Shown piece by piece: positions 18,365 through 27,624 of a stretch of DNA of 64,000 bases. Numbering within the stretch: the first letter of the stretch is position 1; every line of letters begins with the position of its first letter. The position numbers and the translations under genes were made by a program. The notes under the pieces are model-generated. The model saw only the letters and a program-made list of their open reading frames with translations, did no database searches and was not told the DNA's origin. Origin of the DNA: Bacillus infantis (GTDB lineage Bacteria > Bacillota > Bacilli > Bacillales > Cytobacillaceae); contig NZ_JAIVAP010000002.1 in the NCBI RefSeq assembly GCF_020171945.1, positions 186,001 to 250,000 on the forward strand, given 5' to 3'.

Positions 18365-20719
18365 ATGGATTCACGGGTGCTTAAGGTGCTTGAATTTAAT
18401 AAAGTCAGAGAGCAGCTGCTTGAGCATGTTTCATCTTCGCTTGGACGGAGCAAAGCAGAAGTGCTCCTTCCTTCTGCCGATTACGAAGAAGTGGTGCGGC
18501 TGCAGGAGGAAACAGATGAAGCGGTTAAAGTGCTGCGGATAAAAGGCAATATTCCGCTTGGGGGCATATTTGATATCCGTCCCCATGTAAAAAGATCTGT
18601 GATCGGAGGCATGCTGAGCCCCCAGGAACTGGTGCAGATCGCCAGCACCGTCCATGCAAGCAGACAGCTGAAGCGTTTTGTGGATGATTTTTCAAACGAA
18701 GAATCTGAGCTGCCGATCCTGACTGAGTATATGGACAGGGTAATAGTGCTGGCTGAGCTTGAAGAGGCCATCCGCATGGCAATTGATGAAAACGGCGAAA
18801 TGCTGGATAGTGCAAGCGATGCCCTCCGGTCCATCCGAACACAGCTCCGCACAAGGGAGTCACGTGTGCGTGAGCGTCTGGAGAGCATGATCCGCTCTTC
18901 CAATGCTGCGAAAATGCTGTCGGATGCCATTATCACCATCCGGAATGACCGTTTTGTCATCCCGGTCAAACAGGAATACCGCGGCCATTATGGGGGAATC
19001 ATTCACGATCAGAGTTCTTCAGGGCAGACGCTGTTCATTGAACCTCAGGCAATTGTGCAGCTGAACAATGAGCTGCAGAGCATCAGGGTGAAGGAACAGC
19101 AGGAAATTGAGCGCATACTAGTTGAACTTTCCGGAAGGACGGCGGCCTATCAGCCGGAGCTTGATATTATCGTCGAGGTCCTGGCAGAAGTTGACTTTAT
19201 GTTTGCAAAGGGAAGATACAGCAGGAGGCTAAAGGCCTCCAAGCCTGAAGTGAATAATGAACGAAGGATCAATCTATTCAAGGCAAGGCATCCGCTTTTG
19301 CCCATAGATGAAGCGGTGGCTAACGATATTTCCTTAGGCAAGGATTACACCACCATTGTGATTACAGGACCGAATACCGGAGGAAAGACTGTAACGCTTA
19401 AGACTGTGGGATTATGTACGCTGATGGCCCAGGCAGGCCTTCAGATTCCTGCTCTGGATGGATCAGAGGTGTCTGTATTTGGGGCTGTCTATGCTGACAT
19501 CGGGGATGAGCAGTCTATTGAGCAAAGCTTGAGTACATTTTCTTCCCATATGGTCAATATTGTTGATATTTTAGCTAAGGCAGATTTTGAAAGCCTCGTT
19601 CTCTTCGATGAGCTTGGGGCTGGGACAGATCCGCAGGAAGGGGCAGCCCTTGCCATTTCCATCCTTGATGAGGTATACAAAAGGGGCAGCCGCGTTATTG
19701 CGACGACCCATTATCCTGAATTGAAGGCTTATGGCTATAACAGGGAAGGAGTTATCAATGCAAGTGTCGAATTCGATATTGAGACGCTCAGCCCTACTTA
19801 TAAGCTTCTGATCGGGGTGCCGGGCCGGAGCAACGCCTTTGAAATCTCCAGGCGCCTTGGCCTCGACAATTCTGTCATCGAATCTGCACGCTCCCATGTG
19901 AGCGAGGACAGCAGCCAGATCGAGAACATGATCGCGTCTCTTGAGGACAGCAGGCGCCAGGCGGAAAAAGAACTGGAAGAAGCCCACGAGCTGCTTCGCG
20001 GTGCTGACATGCTCCATAAGGATATGCAGAAGCAGATGATGGAGTATTATGAGCAGAAGGATGAAATGCAGGAAAAGGCTGCTGCCAAAGCCGCTGACAT
20101 CGTTGAGAAGGCGAAGGCGGAAGCAGAAGAGATTATCCGTGATCTCAGAAAGATGCGCATCGAAAAGCATGCTGAAGTGAAGGAGCATGAGCTGATCGAC
20201 GCGCGGAAAAAGCTGGAGGATGCTGCACCGAAGGTCAGCAAAAGCAAAAAAGAAGCAAGAAAGTCTGACAAGCATGACTTTGCAGCCGGGGATGAAGTGA
20301 AGGTACTGACCTTTGGCCAAAAAGGGAATCTTCTGGAAAAGGCTTCAGATGATGAGTGGCAGGTCCAGATCGGCATCCTGAAAATGAAGGTAAAAGAACG
20401 GGACCTGGAATTTATCAAGAGTCCAAAACCGAAGGAAACCAAGGCGATGGCCATCGTAAAAGGCAGGGACTCCCATGTTGGCCTTGAGCTGGACCTGCGC
20501 GGCGAGCGGTATGAGGATGCACTGATCAGGGTCGAGAAATATATTGATGATGCGCTCTTATCTAATTATCCCCGCGTCTCGATCATTCATGGGAAAGGGA
20601 CAGGGGCTCTGCGCCAGGGAGTGCAGGAATACTTGAAGAACCACAGGTCTGTAAAGCGGATCCGTTTCGGGGAAGCGGGTGAAGGCGGATCAGGCGTAAC
20701 CGTGGTGGAGTTCAAATGA
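18365..20719 (+). CDS. mutS2: endonuclease MutS2
   Basis: A MutS-family ATPase not involved in mismatch repair. In Firmicutes it is tied to recombination control and, more recently, to rescue of collided ribosomes. 784 residues. The ATPase domain has Walker [10 protein letters not shown] near residue 334 and the [15 protein letters not shown] block. A long coiled coil follows (about 515-630). The C-terminal Smr nuclease domain starts at [18 protein letters not shown] and contains [10 protein letters not shown]. All parts are intact. ATG 18365 follows GGGAGGAA. Confidence 0.96.
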   Translation: MDSRVLKVLEFNKVREQLLEHVSSSLGRSKAEVLLPSADYEEVVRLQEETDEAVKVLRIKGNIPLGGIFDIRPHVKRSVIGGMLSPQELVQIASTVHASRQLKRFVDDFSNEESELPILTEYMDRVIVLAELEEAIRMAIDENGEMLDSASDALRSIRTQLRTRESRVRERLESMIRSSNAAKMLSDAIITIRNDRFVIPVKQEYRGHYGGIIHDQSSSGQTLFIEPQAIVQLNNELQSIRVKEQQEIERILVELSGRTAAYQPELDIIVEVLAEVDFMFAKGRYSRRLKASKPEVNNERRINLFKARHPLLPIDEAVANDISLGKDYTTIVITGPNTGGKTVTLKTVGLCTLMAQAGLQIPALDGSEVSVFGAVYADIGDEQSIEQSLSTFSSHMVNIVDILAKADFESLVLFDELGAGTDPQEGAALAISILDEVYKRGSRVIATTHYPELKAYGYNREGVINASVEFDIETLSPTYKLLIGVPGRSNAFEISRRLGLDNSVIESARSHVSEDSSQIENMIASLEDSRRQAEKELEEAHELLRGADMLHKDMQKQMMEYYEQKDEMQEKAAAKAADIVEKAKAEAEEIIRDLRKMRIEKHAEVKEHELIDARKKLEDAAPKVSKSKKEARKSDKHDFAAGDEVKVLTFGQKGNLLEKASDDEWQVQIGILKMKVKERDLEFIKSPKPKETKAMAIVKGRDSHVGLELDLRGERYEDALIRVEKYIDDALLSNYPRVSIIHGKGTGALRQGVQEYLKNHRSVKRIRFGEAGEGGSGVTVVEFK

Positions 20720-20733
20720 TGGGGAGAGTCTGA

Positions 20734-21138
20734 ATGAACGGTTTTTGGGAAAATGAGTATATCCAGACAGCGGCATATTACAGCGTCGTCATTTTGTGCA
20801 TGATTGTGTTTCTGGCCATTTTTGAACTTGTCACTAAATATAAAAACTGGGAAGAAATCAAAAATGGCAATATTGCTGTAGCCATGGCAACAGGGGGAAA
20901 GATATTCGGGATTGCCAACATCTTCAGGCATTCCATTTCTCAGCATGATTCACTTTTCACTATGATCGGCTGGGGCGTCTTCGGTTTTTTCCTTTTGCTG
21001 ACAGGCTATTTCATTTATGAATTCCTGACCCCGAAGTTCAGGATCGATGAAGAAATCGAAAATAATAACAAGGCGGTCGGATTCATATCCATGGTCATTT
21101 CAATCGGATTGTCATATGTCATCGGGGCAGGCATCTAA
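20734..21138 (+). CDS. yshE: DUF350 family membrane protein (YshE)
   Basis: 134 residues with four hydrophobic segments (about 10-30, 45-65, 75-98 and 110-132), and the family feature of a small, glycine-rich second segment (AVAMATGGKIFGIANIF). Its function is unknown. It starts 14 nt after mutS2, so it is probably cotranscribed. The short downstream ORF may belong to the same unit. Confidence 0.82.
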   Translation: MNGFWENEYIQTAAYYSVVILCMIVFLAIFELVTKYKNWEEIKNGNIAVAMATGGKIFGIANIFRHSISQHDSLFTMIGWGVFGFFLLLTGYFIYEFLTPKFRIDEEIENNNKAVGFISMVISIGLSYVIGAGI

Positions 21139-21155
21139 CAGGGAGCGGGAGAGCT

Positions 21156-21239
21156 GTGGAAAAATTGGCGAAAATTCTTATGGTGCTTTGCGGACTATTT
21201 ATAGTCATCGGAGCCGTGTATATATTATTCATCGCATAA
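21156..21239 (+). CDS. possible 27-residue single-span membrane protein
   Basis: GTG 21156 opens a 27-codon frame, MEKLAKILMVLCGLFIVIGA then VYILFIA, ending TAA at 21237-21239. Two Lys sit at the N-terminus and the remainder is one hydrophobic helix, a classical small membrane protein layout. A purine-rich site GGGAGCGGGAGAG (21141-21153) precedes it. It starts 17 nt after yshE and just before the operon terminator. I do not recognise a family. The start signal and composition are the only evidence. Confidence 0.5.
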   Translation: MEKLAKILMVLCGLFIVIGAVYILFIA

Positions 21240-21268
21240 AGTCAACGCCGCCGGCATATGGCGGCATA

Positions 21269-21315
21269 AACTGCAGATAAACCCGCAGAGACGGGCATGT
21301 CTGCAGTTTTTTTAT
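21269..21315 (+). terminator. Rho-independent terminator of the mutS2-yshE unit
   Basis: An ACTGCAG arm (about 21270-21276) pairs with CTGCAGT (21301-21307), enclosing CCCG/CGGG, followed by a long T tract. Confidence 0.8.
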
Positions 21316-21355
21316 TTTTCAAGAACCAAACAGCAGGTCCTTTGGCTTATACAGA

Positions 21356-21384
21356 TTGTCATGATTATTTCCTTATACTATAAT
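21356..21384 (+). promoter_or_regulatory. sigma-A promoter of lcfA
   Basis: TTGTCA (21356-21361), a 17-bp spacer and TATAAT (21379-21384). The ATG lies 53 bases further on. Confidence 0.8.
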
Positions 21385-21395
21385 GAATGGGAACA

Positions 21396-21411
21396 GTTAG
21401 AATGTTCTAAC
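21396..21411. promoter_or_regulatory. candidate operator: 16-bp dyad in the lcfA leader
   Basis: GTTAGAA-TG-TTCTAAC is a perfect dyad with 7-bp arms, lying just downstream of the predicted start of transcription, a typical repressor position. It does not match the FadR box found before fadR. Its regulator is unknown. Confidence 0.5.
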
Positions 21412-21437
21412 AAATCATTTTTGAAGGAGGGAAAAAA

Positions 21438-23141
21438 ATGACAGAAGAAAGGCCTTGGCTTCAAAGCTATCCGGAAGATATCCCCCCGACTTTGACATAC
21501 ACAGACGAACCGGTACAGCAGTATTTAAAAAGAGCAGCAGACGAGTTCCCATCCAAAAGCGCCATTCACTTTATGGGCAGGGAATTTACGTTTAAGGAGG
21601 TGTATGAGCAGGCACTCAAGCTTGCCTCCTATCTTCAGGGGCTGGGCATCGAAAAAGGGGACAGAGTGGCCATCATGCTTCCCAATACTCCGCAGTCAGT
21701 CATCAGCTACTATGGCATCCTGATAGCAGGCGGGGTGGTAGTCCAGACCAATCCGCTTTATATGGAAAGGGAAATAGAGTACCAGATGAAGGACTCCGGG
21801 GCAAAAGCGATCATAACCCTTGATATTCTGTTTCCGCGTGTTTCAAAGGCTGTCCCAAAAACAGGGATCGAACATGTAATTGTAACCGCTGTCAAAGATG
21901 CGCTCCCTTTCCCGAAGAACCTTGTCTACCCATATATCCAGAAAAAGCAATATGGCATTGTAGTCAATGTGAAGCATGAAGGAAATAACCATCTGCTGAA
22001 GGAAATATTGAAGCGTCCCATCGGCAGCCTGAAGGAGCATAGCTTTGACTATGAAGAAGATATCGCCCTTCTGCAATATACCGGCGGTACCACAGGATTT
22101 CCCAAAGGGGTCATGCTTACCCACAGGAATCTTGTCAGCAATGCTTCCATGTGCCAGGCCTGGCTCTACAAGTGCCGCCGCGGGGAAGAAATCGTTCTCG
22201 GCCTGCTGCCGTTCTTTCATGTGTACGGCATGACCACCGTGATGATCCTTTCCATCATGCAGGCATATAAAATGGTATTGCTTCCAAAATTTGATGCCGA
22301 GACAACGTTGAAAACCATCCAAAAGCAAAGGCCAACCCTTTTTCCGGGAGCGCCAACCATCTATATAGGGCTTCTTAACCATCCTGATCTTCAGAAATAT
22401 GACCTGTCATCGATCGATTCCTGCATCAGCGGCTCAGCTCCCCTGCCGGTTGAAGTGCAGCAGCGTTTTGAGGAAGTGACAGGAGGAAAGCTTGTTGAAG
22501 GCTACGGGCTGACAGAATCCTCGCCGGTCACCCATTCAAATTATTTATGGGACCGTCCGCGTGTGAAAGGAAGCATCGGTGTCCCATGGCCTGATACAGA
22601 TGCTGCAGTATTCTCAATGGAAAACGGCGAAAAGCTGCCTCCCGGGGAAGTTGGGGAAATAGCAGTAAAGGGCCCTCAGGTCATGAAAGGCTACTGGAAC
22701 CGTCCGGAGGATACGGCCCAGACTCTAAGGGACGGCTGGCTCCTTACAGGTGATCTTGGTTATATGGACGAATCAGGCTATTTCTATGTCGTGGACCGCA
22801 AAAAAGATATGATCATTGCCGGAGGCTTCAATATTTACCCGCGTGAAATAGAAGAAGTCATCTATGAACATCCGGGAGTACAGGAAGTTGTGGCTGCAGG
22901 GATCCCTGACCCATACAGAGGGGAAACGGTCAAAGCCTATATAGTCATGAAAGAAGGGCATGAGGCAACCGAAGAAGAATTGAATGAGTTTGCCCGCAAG
23001 CACCTTGCTGCCTACAAGGTTCCAAGGATCTATGAATTCAGGAGGGAGCTCCCGAAAACAGCCGTCGGCAAAATACTCCGCCGGGCGCTTGTAGAAGAAG
23101 AGAAAAAGAAATTGGAAGAAGAACAGAAAAAGCAAGCCTGA
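21438..23141 (+). CDS. lcfA: long-chain fatty acid-CoA ligase
   Basis: Activates long-chain fatty acids to acyl-CoA with ATP, the first step of beta-oxidation. 567 residues. ANL-superfamily motifs are intact: the P-loop-like YTGGTTGFPKGVMLTH, YGLTESSPVT, GWLLTGDLGYMDE, and the C-terminal lysine region KTAVGKILRRAL. ATG 21438 follows GGAGGG. It heads the lcfA-fadR-fadB-etfB-etfA cluster. In B. subtilis this cluster is repressed by FadR and relieved by long-chain acyl-CoA. A separate promoter before fadR suggests two transcription units here. Confidence 0.95.
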   Translation: MTEERPWLQSYPEDIPPTLTYTDEPVQQYLKRAADEFPSKSAIHFMGREFTFKEVYEQALKLASYLQGLGIEKGDRVAIMLPNTPQSVISYYGILIAGGVVVQTNPLYMEREIEYQMKDSGAKAIITLDILFPRVSKAVPKTGIEHVIVTAVKDALPFPKNLVYPYIQKKQYGIVVNVKHEGNNHLLKEILKRPIGSLKEHSFDYEEDIALLQYTGGTTGFPKGVMLTHRNLVSNASMCQAWLYKCRRGEEIVLGLLPFFHVYGMTTVMILSIMQAYKMVLLPKFDAETTLKTIQKQRPTLFPGAPTIYIGLLNHPDLQKYDLSSIDSCISGSAPLPVEVQQRFEEVTGGKLVEGYGLTESSPVTHSNYLWDRPRVKGSIGVPWPDTDAAVFSMENGEKLPPGEVGEIAVKGPQVMKGYWNRPEDTAQTLRDGWLLTGDLGYMDESGYFYVVDRKKDMIIAGGFNIYPREIEEVIYEHPGVQEVVAAGIPDPYRGETVKAYIVMKEGHEATEEELNEFARKHLAAYKVPRIYEFRRELPKTAVGKILRRALVEEEKKKLEEEQKKQA

Positions 23142-23289
23142 TCATTTTTAAAATAACGGATAATAGAGTAAAGTATAAACAAACAGATTCAGATCCTTCC
23201 TGAGGCCGGATCTCCATTCGGACTCTTTATTTTGAGGAATAGAGCTTGTCCGCCACAGCAGCGGCAAGAAAAATTATCATGATAAATTC

Positions 23290-23318
23290 TTGACAACTCT
23301 TACTTGTGATACTATTAT
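23290..23318 (+). promoter_or_regulatory. sigma-A promoter of fadR
   Basis: TTGACA (23290-23295), a 17-bp spacer and TATTAT (23313-23318), ending eight bases before the FadR box. Confidence 0.8.
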
Positions 23319-23325
23319 GAAAATA

Positions 23326-23343
23326 TGAATGATGATTCATTCA
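23326..23343. promoter_or_regulatory. FadR operator (autoregulatory)
   Basis: TGAATGATGATTCATTCA matches the 18-bp B. subtilis FadR consensus TGAATGAnTAnTCATTCA with one difference in the centre. It overlaps the expected transcription start of fadR, so FadR probably represses its own gene and those downstream. Confidence 0.82.
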
Positions 23344-23420
23344 TTTTAGCACAAAGGAACAATCTGCATGACAGCATTATCCCTTTCTTTGCGCTTTTTG
23401 ATAAATTGAACGGGGGAAAA

Positions 23421-24008
23421 ATGTTGAAGAAGAATAAACCTAAATATATGCAAATCATTGAAGCTGCTGTAGTGGTTATAGCAGAAAACGGCTATCACCA
23501 GGCCCAGGTTTCTAAAATTGCGAGACAGGCCGGGGTGGCTGACGGGACGATATACTTATATTTTAAGAATAAGGAAGATATCCTTATTTCACTCTTTGAA
23601 GAGAAAATGGGATCTTTTGTTGAAAAAATCGAACAGAATATTGCAGGAAATGACTCAGCCACAGAGAAATTATTAATGATGGTCGAAAATCATTTTAAGC
23701 TTTTATCTGAAGATCACCATCTGGCCATTGTCACCCAGCTTGAATTAAGGCAGTCCAATAAGGATTTGCGCTTAAAAATCAATGACGTGCTGAAAGGCTA
23801 TTTGAAGGCGATCGATCAGATACTTGCGTCAGGAATTGAAACCGGGGAATTTTCACCCTCGCTTGATATCAGGCTGGCCAGACAGATGATTTTCGGCACA
23901 ATAGACGAAACTGTAACGACCTGGGTCATGAACGACCAAAAGTACAGCCTGACTGATCTGGCCCCTGCTGTCCATAAGCTGCTTGTGCATGGCTGTTCAA
24001 AACGCTAG
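23421..24008 (+). CDS. fadR: TetR-family fatty-acid degradation regulator FadR
   Basis: A repressor of beta-oxidation genes, released by long-chain acyl-CoA. 195 residues. The N-terminal helix-turn-helix (about 25-50, ending VADGTIYLYFKNKEDIL) is very close to B. subtilis FadR (YsiA), as is the C-terminal ligand domain (QMIFGTIDETVTTWVMNDQKY). ATG 23421 follows CGGGGGAAAA. An earlier in-frame start at 23325 would place the operator inside the coding region and has no ribosome site. It is followed 51 nt later by fadB. Confidence 0.96.
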   Translation: MLKKNKPKYMQIIEAAVVVIAENGYHQAQVSKIARQAGVADGTIYLYFKNKEDILISLFEEKMGSFVEKIEQNIAGNDSATEKLLMMVENHFKLLSEDHHLAIVTQLELRQSNKDLRLKINDVLKGYLKAIDQILASGIETGEFSPSLDIRLARQMIFGTIDETVTTWVMNDQKYSLTDLAPAVHKLLVHGCSKR

Positions 24009-24059
24009 GGCAGGCAAAATCTGATATATGAGTAAACCGACGATTATAGGAGGGGAAAT

Positions 24060-24833
24060 ATGGAGTATTTAAACTGGTCGCATCAGGATATGGTTGCAGA
24101 GATTGCAATCAGCCGGCCTCCTGCAAACGCGCTTTCTTCCGGCCTGCTGAAAGAGCTTTCCGGTGTACTGGATGAAATTGAAGAAACAAACGAGGTCCGG
24201 GTGGTCCTCATTCATGGGGAAGGCCGCTTCTTCTCAGCCGGCGCTGACATTAAAGAATTTACAGAAGTAGAGTCCAGCGGCGACTTTTCTAAACTGGGCA
24301 AGTTCGGCCAGGACCTGTTCGAAAGGATGGAATCATTTCCAAAGCCGATCATCGCCGCCATTCACGGAGCTGCGCTCGGAGGGGGCCTTGAGCTTGCCAT
24401 GGGCTGCCATTTCAGGCTTGTATCGGAAACAGCCAAGCTGGGCCTTCCTGAGCTTCAGCTGGGCCTTGTCCCGGGCTTTGCCGGCACACAGCGGCTCCCA
24501 AGGCTGGTAGGATCTGCGCGGGCAGCGGAAATGCTGTTCACAAGTGATCCGATCACAGGCATCCAGGCAGTCCAGTATGGCTTGGCTAACCATGCATACC
24601 CGGAAGAAGAGCTGCTGGAGAATGCGTTTAATATGGCAAAGAAAATTGCCAGGAAGAGCCCGATCGCACTGAAAGCTGCAATTGAGCTTCTCAATTATTC
24701 CAAGCATGCTGAGTTTTATAATGGGGTGGAAAAAGAAGCTGAACTCTTCGGAGAAGTATTCGCCTCTGAAGATGGGCAGGAAGGAATTTCAGCTTTCATT
24801 GAAAAAAGAGAGCCTGCTTTTAAAGGAAAATAA
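24060..24833 (+). CDS. fadB: enoyl-CoA hydratase
   Basis: Hydrates trans-2-enoyl-CoA in beta-oxidation. 257 residues of the crotonase fold. The oxyanion-hole segments are RFFSAGADIKEF and HGAALGGGLELAM. The catalytic glutamates are likely in LPELQLGLVPGFAGTQRL. It lies between fadR and etfB, as in B. subtilis. A weak hairpin (about 24851-24876) without a good T tract follows, so transcription may continue into etfB. Confidence 0.92.
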   Translation: MEYLNWSHQDMVAEIAISRPPANALSSGLLKELSGVLDEIEETNEVRVVLIHGEGRFFSAGADIKEFTEVESSGDFSKLGKFGQDLFERMESFPKPIIAAIHGAALGGGLELAMGCHFRLVSETAKLGLPELQLGLVPGFAGTQRLPRLVGSARAAEMLFTSDPITGIQAVQYGLANHAYPEEELLENAFNMAKKIARKSPIALKAAIELLNYSKHAEFYNGVEKEAELFGEVFASEDGQEGISAFIEKREPAFKGK

Positions 24834-24983
24834 GTGCTGTAAAAGAGTTAATCCCTCAGCTTCATGGCTGGGGATTTACTCCGCCTTTAATTTTCCCAAT
24901 CTTTTAAACTGATGTTTTTTTCAAAAATGTAAACGCACACAATTCTTCAATTCATCTAACCTATCAATTTGGGAGGGAACATA

Positions 24984-25757
24984 ATGAATATTTATGTCTT
25001 ATTGAAAAGAACCTTTGATACTGAGGAGAAAATTTCCATTTCAGGCGGCCAGATCAATGAAGATGGCGCAGAGTTCATCATTAATCCGTACGATGAGTAT
25101 GCCGTCGAAGAAGCCATCCAGGTAAGGGATGAGCATGGAGGCGAAGTCACGGTCATTTCCGTAGGCACGGAGGAAGCTGAAAAGCAGCTCCGCACTGCAC
25201 TTGCGATGGGAGCTGACAAGGCGGTCCTGATCAATACGGAAGATGATGTGGAAGCAGGCGACCAGTTCACAACTGCCAGGATTCTGTCCGAATACTTAAA
25301 GGACAAAGAAGCCGATTTGATCCTGGCAGGCAATGTGGCCATTGACGGCGGCTCTGGCCAGGTTGGCCCGCGTGTTGCAGAGCTGCTGGATATCCCTTAT
25401 ATCACTACTATCACAAAACTGGACATCAGCGGTACAACCGCTACAATTGTCCGGGATGTTGAAGGTGACTCTGAAGTGATTGAAACAAGCCTTCCACTTC
25501 TCGCTACAGCTCAGCAGGGCTTGAATGAACCAAGATACCCATCTCTCCCTGGAATCATGAAGGCGAAGAAAAAGCCGCTTGAAGAGCTTGAGCTGGATGA
25601 TCTTGATCTTGAAGAAGATGATGTAGAGGCGAAAACAAAGACGATCGAAATATATCTTCCTCCGAAGAAGGAAGCCGGTAAAGTGCTGGAGGGCGACCTT
25701 GAAGACCAGGTTAAAGAGCTTGTCAGCCTTCTTCACACTGAAGCGAAAGTCATTTAA
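24984..25757 (+). CDS. etfB: electron transfer flavoprotein beta subunit
   Basis: With EtfA it carries electrons from acyl-CoA dehydrogenase to the quinone pool. 257 residues. The AMP-binding and family signature lies around DQFTTARILSEYL and ILAGNVAIDGGSGQVGPRVAE. ATG 24984 has GGGAGGG in front. A TTG at 24969 in the same frame overlaps no ribosome site and is not used. etfA follows after 38 nt. Confidence 0.96.
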   Translation: MNIYVLLKRTFDTEEKISISGGQINEDGAEFIINPYDEYAVEEAIQVRDEHGGEVTVISVGTEEAEKQLRTALAMGADKAVLINTEDDVEAGDQFTTARILSEYLKDKEADLILAGNVAIDGGSGQVGPRVAELLDIPYITTITKLDISGTTATIVRDVEGDSEVIETSLPLLATAQQGLNEPRYPSLPGIMKAKKKPLEELELDDLDLEEDDVEAKTKTIEIYLPPKKEAGKVLEGDLEDQVKELVSLLHTEAKVI

Positions 25758-25795
25758 TTCATTGATACAGAATAAATACTCAGGAGGTACACAAA

Positions 25796-26773
25796 ATGGC
25801 TAGAAAAGTATTGGTATTGGGCGAAGTCAGGGACGGATCATTGCGTAATGTATCGTTCGAAGCGATTGCAGCTGCCAAAACTGCATCTGAAGGAGGAGAG
25901 GTTGTCGGCGTTCTGATCGGGGACTCAGTCAGTGCATTGGGAGCAGAGCTGATCCAGTACGGTGCAGACAGGGTTGTTACTGTGGAGGACGAGAAGCTGA
26001 AGCAATATAGTTCAGATGGCTATTCGCAGGCACTCCTGGCTGTCGTGGATTCAGAAAATCCGGAAGGAATCGTGTTCGGACATACGGCGCTAGGGAAAGA
26101 CCTGTCGCCGCGGATCGCAGCAAAGCTTGAATCCGGCCTCATCTCTGATGCAGTCAGTGTCGAAGAAAGCGGCGGAAATATCGTATTCACTCGCCCTATT
26201 TATTCAGGCAAGGCTTTTGAAAAGAAGATCATCACAGACGGGCTGATTTTTGCAACGATCAGGCCAAACAATATCGCCCCGCTTGAAAAGGATGAGTCAC
26301 GCACTGGCGATACAGCTTCACTTTCTGTAGAAATCAAAGACCTGCGCACAATCATTAAAGAAGTGGTAAGAAAAGCATCAGAAGGGGTGGACCTCTCTGA
26401 AGCGAAGGTAATCGTAGCAGGAGGACGGGGAGTCAAGAGTGAAGACGGCTTCGGGCCGTTGAAGGAGCTTGCGGATCTTCTGGGAGGAGCAGTAGGGGCT
26501 TCCCGCGGTGCCTGTGACGCAGAGTACTGTGATTATTCACTTCAGATCGGACAGACTGGTAAAGTCGTTACCCCGGATCTTTATATCGCATGCGGCATCT
26601 CCGGAGCCATCCAGCATTTAGCGGGGATGTCCAACTCAAAGGTGATTGTAGCCATCAATAAAGACCCTGAAGCAAATATCTTCAAAGTGGCAGACTACGG
26701 GATCGTCGGAGACTTGTTCGAAGTACTCCCGCTGCTTACAGAGGAATTCAGGAAAGTCGTTGTAAACGCATAA
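25796..26773 (+). CDS. etfA: electron transfer flavoprotein alpha subunit
   Basis: The FAD-binding partner of EtfB. 325 residues. The C-terminal FAD domain carries [11 protein letters not shown], the block [20 protein letters not shown], and [19 protein letters not shown], the family signature. It is last gene of the fad-etf cluster, with a terminator after it. Confidence 0.97.
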   Translation: MARKVLVLGEVRDGSLRNVSFEAIAAAKTASEGGEVVGVLIGDSVSALGAELIQYGADRVVTVEDEKLKQYSSDGYSQALLAVVDSENPEGIVFGHTALGKDLSPRIAAKLESGLISDAVSVEESGGNIVFTRPIYSGKAFEKKIITDGLIFATIRPNNIAPLEKDESRTGDTASLSVEIKDLRTIIKEVVRKASEGVDLSEAKVIVAGGRGVKSEDGFGPLKELADLLGGAVGASRGACDAEYCDYSLQIGQTGKVVTPDLYIACGISGAIQHLAGMSNSKVIVAINKDPEANIFKVADYGIVGDLFEVLPLLTEEFRKVVVNA

Positions 26774-26779
26774 CGAGGG

Positions 26780-26806
26780 GAGCGGCACAAGCCGCTCTTT
26801 CTCTTT
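26780..26806 (+). terminator. Rho-independent terminator after etfA
   Basis: GAGCGGC-ACAA-GCCGCTC (26780-26797), followed by TTTCTCTTTT. Confidence 0.85.
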
Positions 26807-26903
26807 TGGCCCCGGGTTATAATTAGGTCAAAATCATGAATATATCAGCGTTAAAAGGGTATATTACGGACGAAACAGATTATTAGCTTCGTCAGGGAAA
26901 CGG

Positions 26904-26912
26904 TGATATACT
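26904..26912 (+). promoter_or_regulatory. extended -10 promoter candidate of trxA
   Basis: TGATATACT gives TGn followed by TATACT, with no good -35. A hairpin GGGCAGC/GCTGCCC follows in the leader (26945-26971). Other promoters used in B. subtilis (sigma-B, Spx-dependent) could not be recognised. Confidence 0.45.
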
Positions 26913-27047
26913 GTCATTAGAATTCGAGCTGGCGGTTTTTGATTGGGCAGCCAGGCATAGATATGCTGCCCGGGAAAACTGTATTGTTCAATCTGAATCC
27001 AGACGGGACTTCCCGGCAAACTCTATACTTTTTAGGAGGCATATATT

Positions 27048-27362
27048 ATGGCGATTACAAATGCAACTGATCAAACTTTTGCAACAGAAACTGGCTCAGG
27101 CCTGGTTCTTGCTGACTTCTGGGCACCTTGGTGCGGACCATGCAAGATGATTGCACCAGTGCTTGAAGAGCTTGACAGCGAAATGAGCGACAAAGTGAAA
27201 ATCGTTAAGATCGATGTAGATGAAAACCAGGAAACAGCAGGCAAGTTCGGTGTCATGAGCATTCCTACACTGCTGGTACTTAAAGATGGCGAAGTCGTTG
27301 ACAAAGTTGTCGGCTTCCAGCCAAAAGAAGCTCTTTCCGAACTTCTTTCAAAACACGCGTAA
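27048..27362 (+). CDS. trxA: thioredoxin
   Basis: The main cytoplasmic disulfide reductant. 104 residues. The active site is WAPWCGPCK, with redox cysteines C29 and C32. The conserved cis-proline is in [18 protein letters not shown] precedes ATG 27048. It is monocistronic, between two terminators. Confidence 0.98.
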   Translation: MAITNATDQTFATETGSGLVLADFWAPWCGPCKMIAPVLEELDSEMSDKVKIVKIDVDENQETAGKFGVMSIPTLLVLKDGEVVDKVVGFQPKEALSELLSKHA

Positions 27363-27373
27363 ACATTGCAGAT

Positions 27374-27400
27374 GGCCCCGGTTCTAAGAGCCGGGGTTTT
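27374..27400 (+). terminator. Rho-independent terminator after trxA
   Basis: GCCCCGG and CCGGGGT arms (27375-27381/27391-27397) enclose TTCTAAGAG, followed by TTTTG. Confidence 0.8.
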
Positions 27401-27467
27401 GTTATGTACAATATTTGCCTTTTGTCTCCTGATGCCGGGTTAGAAGTTAACATAAAAAAAGAAGGTA

Positions 27468-27496
27468 TTGACTCAGTCAAATGGAATTTTTAGAAT
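27468..27496 (+). promoter_or_regulatory. sigma-A promoter of uvrC
   Basis: TTGACT (27468-27473), a 17-bp spacer and TAGAAT (27491-27496). The predicted 5' UTR of about 120 nt contains an inverted repeat, GCCCTCCATTT (27506-27516) with AAATGGAAGGGC (27551-27562), around a T-rich loop. Confidence 0.65.
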
Positions 27497-27624
27497 AGTA
27501 ATCTTGCCCTCCATTTCTATTTTGCTTTTTTCCTTTTGTTTTTTTTATTAAAATGGAAGGGCGGCATTTAAAAATTGTAACGCAAAGCGTGTATATAGAT
27601 AGATTTTGCACCGGGGGTGAATAT

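Noticed and set aside
23191-23213. Terminator after lcfA
   Set aside because: AGATCC/GGATCT is a short stem with no T tract directly after it.
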